From contig DASZZN010000012.1 of NCBI GenBank assembly GCA_035544955.1, forward strand, positions 1 to 64,000: 64,000 nt of DNA. The letters are read 5' to 3'. The notes under the pieces are model-generated. The model was not told the DNA's origin. It saw only the letters and a list, made by a program, of their open reading frames with translations, and made no database searches. Position 1 is the first letter of the stretch. Each line of letters starts with the position of its first letter. Of the stretch, positions 25,567-32,960 are shown one piece after another. This DNA is from Candidatus Dormiibacterota bacterium (GTDB lineage: Bacteria; Chloroflexota; Dormibacteria; CF-121). The translations under genes were made by a program, and so were the position numbers.

Positions 25567-26286
25567 TTAGGCCGCGCGTTCGAGGTGGACCGCGACGTGG
25601 TTCATCGCGTCGACCCGCCACCCGGCAGCCGGCGAACCGGACCTGGGGCGGATCAGCGTCCAGTCTTCGACCCATTCGAGGATGCGGCGCCCCCGAATCA
25701 CCTTGCCGGTGCCAGGAGGGCAGAGCATGCGCATCCGAACGTTGATCCGGTGGATGGCCGGATCGCTGCGCACCGCGACGATCGATTCGGCCTTCACCGT
25801 TACGGTCTGCGCGAAGGCGCGCCAGCCGTCACCAACCGGCCGCGCCAGCTGAGCCTGCTGGAGATCCCAGCTGTCGTCGGTCATGACGCACCGACAATCC
25901 GCCTGGTCGCGATTCGCCCAGGCAGCTACGACCAGGCCGCCGATCCGCTCGACCTCGACCAGGAACGATGGCGTCGAGAACGCCGGATCGACGGCGCGAA
26001 TCGCATCGACCCCGGCATCGACCGGGTAGGCGATCGACGGTTCCGGGCGGCGCTTCTGTGGGCCAGGACCACCGTGTTGAAGCCAATCGACCAAGACCTC
26101 GAGGCCCATCCTCAGTACGGCTGGGATATCGCCCATGAACCGCCAGAGCACGAAACCGAGGCCGAGGCACACGAGGGCAAACGGGATGAGCAGCGGCCGC
26201 AGCAGCGCGTAGGTCAGCCCATTCGGCATGCTCGGCAGCAGACCCGTCGAGTCGCCCGGGACCATGTGCCTTATGACGAGCGGCAA
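25567..26286 (-). CDS. Tim44-like domain membrane protein
   Basis: About 239 residues with one N-terminal membrane helix (LLIPFALVCLGLGFVLWRF) and a C-terminal Tim44-like alpha/beta cone domain (VDPAFSTPSFLVEVERIGGLV, then DRQADCRCVMTDDSWDLQ-type segment, and ILEWVEDWTLIRP). Bacterial Tim44-like proteins of this type are poorly characterised. The start is uncertain (TTG 26286, ATG 26265 or ATG 26229). It is 92 bases upstream of the Hcp-like gene on the same strand, so the two may act together. Confidence 0.7.
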   Translation of the reverse strand: MPLVIRHMVPGDSTGLLPSMPNGLTYALLRPLLIPFALVCLGLGFVLWRFMGDIPAVLRMGLEVLVDWLQHGGPGPQKRRPEPSIAYPVDAGVDAIRAVDPAFSTPSFLVEVERIGGLVVAAWANRDQADCRCVMTDDSWDLQQAQLARPVGDGWRAFAQTVTVKAESIVAVRSDPAIHRINVRMRMLCPPGTGKVIRGRRILEWVEDWTLIRPRSGSPAAGWRVDAMNHVAVHLERAA

Positions 26287-26321
26287 CAGCCTTTATTTCT
26301 AGCGCCGCAAGAGGAGCAAGC

Positions 26322-27560
26322 TCACCTGTTGCAGTGAGCTGCCCGCTCGAGCAGCAGTTCGCGCTGGCGAGCATTGAGAGTCAACGTCGCCGCGCGCTCG
26401 AACTCCACGCGGGCTTCATCGAAGCGGGCGAGCTTGGCGAGGAGGTCGCCGCGCACGCTCGGCAAATACTGATAGTTCGCCAGCGAGGGCTCGGCAGTGA
26501 GCGCATCCACGAGGTCGAGGCCCGCCGCCGGGCCGAATGCCATGCCGTGCGCGACCGCGCGATTCAACTCCATCACAGGCGATGGCGCGAGGTGGGCGAG
26601 GGCGTCGTAGAACGCCGCGATGCGCGCCCAGTCCGTTTCGGCCGCGGTGCGCGCTCGGGCGTGGCAGGCGGCGATCGCGGCCTGCAGCGCATAGGGACCG
26701 AGCCCATCACCGAGGTGCTCGGCACGCTCGAGGGCGGCGAGTCCACGCCGGATCAGGAGTTGATCCCAGCGCCCACGGTCCTGGTCCAGCAACAGGACCG
26801 CGTCTCCCGTCCGGCCCACTCTGGCTCGCATGCGCGAGGCCTGGATCTCCATCAGCGCGACGAGGCCGTGGACCTCCGGCTCCCTGGGAGTGAGCTCGGC
26901 GAGGATCCGGCCGAGACGGAGCGCGTCCTCGCAGAGGGCTGGTCGCAACCAGTCGTCACCCGCCGTCGCCGTGTAGCCCTCATTGAAGATCAGATAGATC
27001 ACCTCGAGGACCGACGGCAACCTCGTCGCAAGCTCGGCTCCCTGGGGGACCTCAAAGCGGACGTGCGCCTCGTGAAGCGCCCGCTTGGCCCGGACGATCC
27101 GTTGGGCCACGGCCGGTTCGGAAACGAGGAACGCTCGCGCGATCTCTTCCGTTGTCAGGCCGCCGAGGAGGCGAAGGGTGAGAGCGACGCGCGCCTCCGG
27201 GGAGAGGACCGGATGACAGGCGGTGAAGATGAGACCAAGGAGGTCGTCGCCGACGTCCATGTCGATGACGGCCTCGAATTCGCGCTCGGATATCTCATGC
27301 TCGACGCCCAGCAACTCGTGTCCCATTTCCTCGTACTTCAGCTCGAGCCGTTTCCTTCGGCGAAGGAGGTCGATGGCGCGATGTTTCGCGGTGCCCATGA
27401 GCCAGGCGCCCGGTTTGTCGGGGATCCCCGACTCCGGCCATTGTTCGAGCGCCGCAACCAACGCGTCCTGCGCGAGCTCCTCCGCGAGGCCGACGTCGTG
27501 CACGATCCGCGCGAGGCCGGCAATCAGCCGGGCGGACTCGAGCCTCCAGACAGCGTCAAT
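26322..27560 (-). CDS. ECF42-type RNA polymerase sigma factor with TPR-like C-terminus
   Basis: About 412 residues if begun at the ATT noted below. Region 2 is AGLARIVHDVGLAEELAQDALVAALEQWP and GAWLMGTAKHRAIDLLRR; region 4 is VALTLRLLGGLTTEEIARAFL with the HTH continuing to VAQRIVRAKRAL. The long C-terminal part (residues ~180-412) contains the TPR-like repeats of the ECF42 group, which is regulated with YciI/DGPF proteins rather than an anti-sigma factor. The upstream gene is exactly such a protein. There is no ATG, GTG or TTG in the expected start region; the best available codon is ATT at 27560. Stop at 26322. Confidence 0.82.
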   Translation of the reverse strand: MDAVWRLESARLIAGLARIVHDVGLAEELAQDALVAALEQWPESGIPDKPGAWLMGTAKHRAIDLLRRRKRLELKYEEMGHELLGVEHEISEREFEAVIDMDVGDDLLGLIFTACHPVLSPEARVALTLRLLGGLTTEEIARAFLVSEPAVAQRIVRAKRALHEAHVRFEVPQGAELATRLPSVLEVIYLIFNEGYTATAGDDWLRPALCEDALRLGRILAELTPREPEVHGLVALMEIQASRMRARVGRTGDAVLLLDQDRGRWDQLLIRRGLAALERAEHLGDGLGPYALQAAIAACHARARTAAETDWARIAAFYDALAHLAPSPVMELNRAVAHGMAFGPAAGLDLVDALTAEPSLANYQYLPSVRGDLLAKLARFDEARVEFERAATLTLNARQRELLLERAAHCNR

Positions 27561-27589
27561 CGTGCGATCCGTATCGGTCGCCGTCGTCG

Positions 27590-28015
27590 CTACTGCCTGG
27601 CGGCCGCCTGCGAACGCAGGCGCTCCTCCCGCTGTCTGGCCTCTGGCGTCAAGTTGGCACCGAAGTCGTCGGCCTCGAAGACCTGGCGAATCTCGACCTC
27701 GCCCTCCACGCCGGTGGGATTGGGGATGCGCTTGACCCATTCGATCGCCTCGTCCATCGATTTCACCTGCCATAGCCAGAAGCCGGCGATCAACTCCTTT
27801 GTCTCGGCGAATGGCCCATCGATGACGGTCCGCTTCGCGCCGGCGAACTTGACGCGCGCGCCTTTCGAGCTCGGCTGGAGCCCCTCGCCGGCGAGCATCA
27901 CGCCGGCTTTCACCAGCTCCTCGTTGAACTGGCCCATCTCGGTCAAAAGCTGCTCATCGGGAAGCACGCCCGCCTCCGACTCTGTGCTGGCTTTGATCAG
28001 GATCATGAATCGCAT
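27590..28015 (-). CDS. YciI-like DGPF-domain protein (ECF42 partner)
   Basis: A 141-residue dimeric alpha/beta-barrel protein. The signature is VIDGPFAETKELIAGFW (about residues 64-80), preceded by GVMLAGEGLQPS. These proteins are encoded beside ECF42 sigma factors in many actinobacteria and are targets or modulators of them. Its stop lies 30 bases before the ATT proposed for the sigma gene, and the sigma frame is already open here. Start ATG 28015 is preceded by AGGAGGACACAACG. Confidence 0.87.
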   Translation of the reverse strand: MRFMILIKASTESEAGVLPDEQLLTEMGQFNEELVKAGVMLAGEGLQPSSKGARVKFAGAKRTVIDGPFAETKELIAGFWLWQVKSMDEAIEWVKRIPNPTGVEGEVEIRQVFEADDFGANLTPEARQREERLRSQAAARQ

Positions 28016-28099
28016 CGTTGTGTCCTCCTGTCTGGATTGTCTCTACCTGGACATCGAATAACGACCGGCCAAATCGACAAAGGCCGTGGATGATGCCCA

Positions 28100-28128
28100 T
28101 TGATGCGGGTCGCCCCGCCTGCTAGTCT
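28100..28128 (+). promoter_or_regulatory. glucodextranase promoter
   Basis: TTGATG at 28100-28105, 17-base spacer, TAGTCT at 28123-28128. About 38 bases separate it from the GTG start, with a purine-rich ribosome site (GAGAGGGGAGAGG) between. Confidence 0.6.
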
Positions 28129-28166
28129 ATGCGGGTTTCCGGCAGGCACCAGAGAGGGGAGAGGCC

Positions 28167-31100
28167 GTGATTCGACACCGCGTATCGCGACTTCGCAAGT
28201 TGAGTCTCACGGTCGGGCTGGCGGTGGCACTCCTACCGGCCGGGCTCCCGCCAATCAGCGGTTGGGCATCCCACGCGGCATCGGACGGGCCGGGAAATCT
28301 CTCGCACTTCGACCTGGCGAGGAAGGATTGCCTGGGCACCGCCCGGAACACCACGTCGAAGGTCTGGTTCACGGTCGCGAACGGTGTCCTGAGCGACGTC
28401 TATTTCCCGACCGCCGACAACACGAATGTCGAAACCCTCCAGCTCGTCGTGACGGACGGGCGCACCTTTACCGACCTGCAGACGCGCGACATGACCTACA
28501 CGGTGAAGGCGCCGGATGCGCGGTCGCTCGAATGCCAGGTGACCAGCACGGCAAAGAGCGGACGCTACCGGATCACGACCGACTATCTCACGGATCCCGC
28601 GCGGAACACGCTGCTGATGCGCATCATGTTCGAGCCGCAGGAGCGCGACAACGCAAACTACCACGTCTATCTTCGCTACGACCCGAGCATCAACGGCAAT
28701 GGCGGTGGCGGCTCGGGTAACGGCGGCGGTGACTCGGGCCTCATCGATACCTCGACCGGGCACGCAGTGCCGGTCGCCTTCGACACGAAGACCACGAGCC
28801 AGGCGGTGAACCGCACCTACGCGGTCCCGGTCTTCAGCGCGCTCGATGCCTCGCGTCCTTTCCGTCAGGTCAGCAGCGGCTTCGCTGGCGCCGCCAGCGA
28901 CGGTCTCACCCAGCTTGATGCGTCTCGCGCGCTGACTTCCACCAACGACACCGCGAGCAACGGCAACCTCGTCCAGACTGCGCAGCTCGACTTCGCGGAG
29001 GAGGGCGACCTCACCGTGGCGCTCGGCTTCGGCACGACCCAGGCGCAGGCGGTCGCGGCCGCCGCGGGCTCGCTGCACGCCGAGTTCGAGGACGTGCGGG
29101 GCTCTTTCCGGGCGGGCTGGCACGCGTACGACGCCTCGCTCATCAAGCCGCCTGCCCACATGGCCGGCCTGACGAGAAGCCAGTGGCGCCAGCTCGTGAA
29201 CGCGTACTACCTGAGCGCCAATGTCGTCAAGGCCAGCGAGGACAAGACCTTCCCCGGCGCGATCGTGGCCAGCCTGGCGTCCCCCTGGGGCCAGGCGATC
29301 TCGGCCGGCGATCCCAACAATCTCTACTTCGGCTCGTACCGCGAGGTCTTTGCGCGCGATCTCTACGAGGCCTGGACTGCGCTCATGGTGGATGGTGATG
29401 TGCAGACGGCACGCGCCGCAGCGCGGTTCCTCCTCGAGCGCCAGCAGCTCCCGGATGGGTCGATGCCGCGCAATAGCCTGCTCAACGGCAAGGTGGCGCC
29501 CGACTCCTTCAACACCCAGCTCGACGAAGTCAGCTACCCGATCGTCATGGCTTATCAGCTCGGCATGACCGACTCGGCCCTGTATCAGAACCACATCCGA
29601 TCGGCGATCGATTTCTTGATCGCGCACGGCCCGTCCTTCGGTCCCGAGCGCTGGGAAGAGCAGGGCGGCTTCTCGCCCTCCACGATCGCGGCCGAAGTCG
29701 CCGGGCTCGTGGCGGGCGCGACGATTGCCGATGCCAATGGCGATATCGCAACGGCGAATGTGGCGCGCGCTGTCGCCGACGACTGGCAGCGAAGCCTGCC
29801 GGGCTGGGCCGTCACGACCAACGGGCCGCTTGCGAGCCATCCGTACTACATCCGTCTCTCCAAGACAGGCGATCCCAACGCGGCGATCTCGTACAACGTT
29901 GGCAATGGCGGCCCGACGTTGGACCAGCGCTCGATCATCGACCAGGGGTTCCTGGAGATGGTGCGCCTCGGCCTGACTCCGGCCTCCGATCCGACGATCG
30001 CCCAGTCGCTCCCGGTCGTCGATGCGACCATCAAGGCCAACACGTCCACCGGCGCCGGCTTCCATCGCTACAACGGGGATGGCTATGGCGATGGCGCCAC
30101 CGATGGACACCCATGGGCACCGTCGGGCAAGGGCACCGGCCACCTGTGGCCCGCGCTCGCGGGTGAGCGGGGCGAGTACGAGCTCGCGACCGGCAATGCC
30201 GCCGCCGGGTGGCAGCGTCTGATCGCGATGCTGGGCGGCGCCTCCGGTCCGGGGTTGATCCCGGAGCAGGTCTGGGAGCTGCCCGACCTCGCCGCCTCAC
30301 CGTTCGGGACGGATCCCACCGTCGCGTCGATCGGGTTCCGTAACGGCGGGCCGGCAGGGTCGGCATCGCCGCTGACCTGGTCGGACGCGCAGTTCGTTCG
30401 CCTCATGCGCGATCTGAGTGCCGGCAAGGTGCTCGAGCAGCCGGCCGCCGTGGCGAGCCGCTATGTCGCGCATCGGCAGGGCCAGACCAGCCTGACCGTC
30501 ACCCAGCCGGCCGACAACAGCTCGGTCGCCGGGTCACCTGTCACGGTGGCCGGCACGTCGGTGCCGGGAAACACGATCTACGTCGCGGCGACGAACACCG
30601 ATAACAACAGTCAGACCACGACGGCGACGACGGTGGTTCAGCCCGACGGCAGCTTTAGCCTGAACGTGCCGGTCAGCGGCGGAACGACCGTCTTCAACAT
30701 CGTGGCGGTCAGCCCGTCGGGCGCGACCGCTCATGTCACCCGCAGCGTCGTCTTCGACTTCACGCCGGGAACGGTCCTCCTGGACGTCACTGACCCGACT
30801 GGCGACGACAACGGGCCCGGGAACTATGCGTATCCGACGGCCGGCGACTTCCATGCGGGCGCGTTCGACATCCAGGAGTTCCGCGTCATCGAAAGTCCGG
30901 ACGGCGCGACCAGCACCTTCAAGTTGAAAGTGCGCGACCTATCCCCAACGTTTGGCAGTCCGCTCGGCGCGCAACTGGTCGACGTCTACGTGCACGACCC
31001 AACTGCCGCCGCAGCGAACACGTCGACGGCCGCGTCGTTTCCCCAGCGCAACTACGCCATCGCGGCCGCCGCAGCCTGGAGCCGCCTTGTCGAGGTGCAG

Positions 31101-31484
31101 GGCTTCGGCCAGCGCTACATCGATGCGCAGGGCACCACGAAGGGAACGGTGACCATCAGCGCCAATGCGATCTCGCGCTTCATCACCTTCAGCGTGCCGA
31201 CCGCCAGCCTGGGCGGAGCGCCCGCGTCCGGCTGGGGATTCACGGTGGTCCTCACCGGCCAGGACGGCTTCAGCCCGGACCAGGCGCGCGGCTTCGCGCC
31301 GACGCCCCAGGCGTACCAGTTCGGCGTCTGCGCGACGGCGAGCGCCGACCCACACTGCACCTTCGATCCCAACAAGGTGCCGAAAGCGATGGACGTGCTC
31401 ACGCCGGCGGGCGTGCTGCAGTCAAACGAGCTCGATTACACGCTGCACAATCCGGTGACGCTGCAGGACGTCATCATTCCGTAG
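28167..31484 (+). CDS. secreted GH15 glucodextranase/glucoamylase, multidomain
   Basis: A 1105-residue secreted enzyme. A signal peptide (residues 1 to about 38) is followed by an N-terminal beta-sandwich (about 40-310), a GH15 (alpha/alpha)6 catalytic barrel (about 320-780), a short Ig-like domain C (about 785-865, TVTQPADNSSVAGSPVTV) and a C-terminal DOMON/CBM-like domain D (about 870-1095, beginning VTDPTGDDNGPGNYAYP). Catalytic region: YREVFARDLYEAW, WEEQGGFSPSTIAAEV with the general acid, and IPEQVWEL with the general base. This order is that of Arthrobacter glucodextranase. It releases glucose from alpha-1,6 or alpha-1,4 glucans outside the cell. No cell-wall anchor is evident. Confidence 0.9.
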   Translation: MIRHRVSRLRKLSLTVGLAVALLPAGLPPISGWASHAASDGPGNLSHFDLARKDCLGTARNTTSKVWFTVANGVLSDVYFPTADNTNVETLQLVVTDGRTFTDLQTRDMTYTVKAPDARSLECQVTSTAKSGRYRITTDYLTDPARNTLLMRIMFEPQERDNANYHVYLRYDPSINGNGGGGSGNGGGDSGLIDTSTGHAVPVAFDTKTTSQAVNRTYAVPVFSALDASRPFRQVSSGFAGAASDGLTQLDASRALTSTNDTASNGNLVQTAQLDFAEEGDLTVALGFGTTQAQAVAAAAGSLHAEFEDVRGSFRAGWHAYDASLIKPPAHMAGLTRSQWRQLVNAYYLSANVVKASEDKTFPGAIVASLASPWGQAISAGDPNNLYFGSYREVFARDLYEAWTALMVDGDVQTARAAARFLLERQQLPDGSMPRNSLLNGKVAPDSFNTQLDEVSYPIVMAYQLGMTDSALYQNHIRSAIDFLIAHGPSFGPERWEEQGGFSPSTIAAEVAGLVAGATIADANGDIATANVARAVADDWQRSLPGWAVTTNGPLASHPYYIRLSKTGDPNAAISYNVGNGGPTLDQRSIIDQGFLEMVRLGLTPASDPTIAQSLPVVDATIKANTSTGAGFHRYNGDGYGDGATDGHPWAPSGKGTGHLWPALAGERGEYELATGNAAAGWQRLIAMLGGASGPGLIPEQVWELPDLAASPFGTDPTVASIGFRNGGPAGSASPLTWSDAQFVRLMRDLSAGKVLEQPAAVASRYVAHRQGQTSLTVTQPADNSSVAGSPVTVAGTSVPGNTIYVAATNTDNNSQTTTATTVVQPDGSFSLNVPVSGGTTVFNIVAVSPSGATAHVTRSVVFDFTPGTVLLDVTDPTGDDNGPGNYAYPTAGDFHAGAFDIQEFRVIESPDGATSTFKLKVRDLSPTFGSPLGAQLVDVYVHDPTAAAANTSTAASFPQRNYAIAAAAAWSRLVEVQGFGQRYIDAQGTTKGTVTISANAISRFITFSVPTASLGGAPASGWGFTVVLTGQDGFSPDQARGFAPTPQAYQFGVCATASADPHCTFDPNKVPKAMDVLTPAGVLQSNELDYTLHNPVTLQDVIIP

Positions 31485-31514
31485 TCTTGACATTACGCGC
31501 CTGCGGCGGGAAAT

Positions 31515-31884
31515 GAGCGCCAAGACCCGGAGCAGCGGCGGACTACCACCCGGGCGTCGCGCGGATCCTCGACGATGTCCACCTGGAAGGACGGATGGGG
31601 AAATTCGTTGTCGAGTCAGACGAGCCGCTCGCGCGCGGCGGCACCGAGAAGGGCCCTTCGCCGCTGCAGTACGTGATGATGGGTACCGAGAAATACGATG
31701 TCGACGACGCCCCGCCTATTTCGAAGAGGTGACGATCGAGCTGTCCGTCGTCAGCAGCGCACCGATCGCCAGCGTTCGAAAACTGGTCACCCATGCGGAG
31801 CGCGCCTGCCACGCGGCGCAGTCCTTGGCCCATGCGGTTCCGGTGCGCCTGACCGCCACGCTGAACCAGGAACCGCTCGCCTAA
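31515..31884 (+). pseudogene. OsmC-family peroxidase remnant (internal deletion and frameshift)
   Basis: The first part reads GVARILDDVHLEGRMGKFVV, then EPLARGGTEKGPSPLQYVMMG, the N-terminal half of an OsmC-like protein. The expected 35-40 residues with the first redox cysteine are missing; sequence continues directly at EKYDVDDAP and shifts frame at about 31716. The other frame completes the fold (FEEVTIELSVVSSAPIASV, then the HAERACHAAQSL helix with the second Cys) and stops at 31884. One frame ends in TGA at 31730. Both a deletion and a frameshift make function unlikely. Confidence 0.75.
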
Positions 31885-31981
31885 CGTCTGGGAAGAGCTA
31901 CTCGACGGCCTCCATCAGCAAGATCACGCTGCGGGCCCATGCTACCCCGCTGCTCGTGTCGCGTATATAGGTGAGGAAGCG

Positions 31982-31987
31982 TAGTAT
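31982..31987 (+). promoter_or_regulatory. -10 element, leaderless start of the winged-helix gene
   Basis: TAGTAT lies six bases before the ATG at 31994, so the mRNA is probably leaderless. The element and spacing match those before the SDR gene at 21440. Confidence 0.45.
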
Positions 31988-31993
31988 CGGGCC

Positions 31994-32563
31994 ATGGCCC
32001 GCGTCAGCATGCCCAGCCAGCGGATGACGGAGCTCTACCTGATCCAGGGCGAGGTGCCCGACACCAGAGACCTCGACGATGCACGCCAGTGGATCACGAT
32101 CTACCGCGAGCTGGTCACCTTCGCCGACCGGACCTTGAACCGGCTGCGGCGAGAAGCGGGTGGCAACGGTCAGACCGACAGGTCATGGGCCAGCGACGCG
32201 GACGAGCGCGGGATGGAAGGGCACCTGCGGCGCTTGCAGTCGCGGCTCGATTTCTGGGAGCGGCGCTTGTGGGATCTGGCCGGCCTCGACCTCGACATTC
32301 GGCGGCGCGTGCTCACCTATGCGGGGCGGCGGCTTACGCTGACCCGTCGCGAGGCGCAATTGCTTTCCTTCCTGGCGCGGCGGCCCGGTCAGTTCTTCTC
32401 GGCGGCCCAACTGGTGAGCCTTGCCTGGGCGGCGCCCGCGCTTTCCGCCGAACAACTTCGCACCTACGTCGTGCGCCTGCGACGCCACCTGGCGACCACG
32501 GGGATCCCGGCCCGGCTGGTCAGCGAACCGCGCCGTGGCTACGGGATGGTATTCACCGCGTGA
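31994..32563 (+). CDS. receiver-less OmpR-type winged-helix protein
   Basis: A 189-residue protein. The C-terminal half (about residues 108-188) is a Trans_reg_C domain: LTYAGRRLTLTRREAQLLSF, AAQLVSLAWAAPALSAEQLR, TYVVRLRRHL and SEPRRGYGMVF. The N-terminal half has no phospho-acceptor receiver domain; it is a charged helical segment (REAGG, then MEGHLRRLQSRLDFWERRLWDLAGLDL) that may form a coiled coil. A DNA-binding regulator coupled to an unknown signal. Its TGA overlaps the GTG of the next gene. Confidence 0.78.
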   Translation: MARVSMPSQRMTELYLIQGEVPDTRDLDDARQWITIYRELVTFADRTLNRLRREAGGNGQTDRSWASDADERGMEGHLRRLQSRLDFWERRLWDLAGLDLDIRRRVLTYAGRRLTLTRREAQLLSFLARRPGQFFSAAQLVSLAWAAPALSAEQLRTYVVRLRRHLATTGIPARLVSEPRRGYGMVFTA

Positions 32564-32949
32564 GCGCCTCGCTGCCACAACGTAACAAGGTCCTCCGACT
32601 TCGACCCCAGCGCCCGGCAGCCGACGAGCCGGCGTCCCAGGTGGCCATCACGGTCCGCTCCCACCTCTCACTCTTGCAGGGATATGCCGACATCATGGAG
32701 GGCCTGTCGCCCCAGCTGAAGAAAGAGATCCTCCAGGTGATGGCTGAAAAAATCCGGGAGCTCGGTTCAGCGCTGCAGCCATTCGTGGAGCAAACGCCAG
32801 CGGCACGACCGGCGATCGGCGACTACCGTCGCGTGCGGGAACGCACTCGCCACCTGATGACGGAGTATCGCCTCTTGCTGGAGCGCCTACACGAGCGCGT
32901 GTCGGAAGCGCATGAGCATGTCAACGGCGCCGGGGAAACACTCAGCTAA
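32560..32949 (+). CDS. small dimerisation-domain-like protein (HisKA-like, no ATPase)
   Basis: A 129-residue helical protein. The segment AITVRSHLSLLQGYADIMEG with the following helix PQLKKEILQVMAEKIREL looks like a histidine-kinase DHp hairpin. No HATPase domain follows; the tail ends after an E/R-rich helix (TEYRLLLERLHERVSEAHEHV). Start GTG 32560 is the GTGA overlap with the winged-helix gene, so the two are translated together. The DHp likeness is from pattern only. Confidence 0.55.
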   Translation: MSASLPQRNKVLRLRPQRPAADEPASQVAITVRSHLSLLQGYADIMEGLSPQLKKEILQVMAEKIRELGSALQPFVEQTPAARPAIGDYRRVRERTRHLMTEYRLLLERLHERVSEAHEHVNGAGETLS

Positions 32950-32960
32950 CTGCTGAAGCC

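Noticed and set aside
26334-28061. 575-codon plus-strand open frame
   Set aside because: Antisense to the sigma factor and YciI genes; its composition is that of GC-rich shadow frames and the opposite strand has clear domains.
28233-30143. 636-codon minus-strand open frame inside the glucodextranase
   Set aside because: Exact antisense of a conserved GH15 gene; His/Arg/Glu-rich low-complexity translation without domains.
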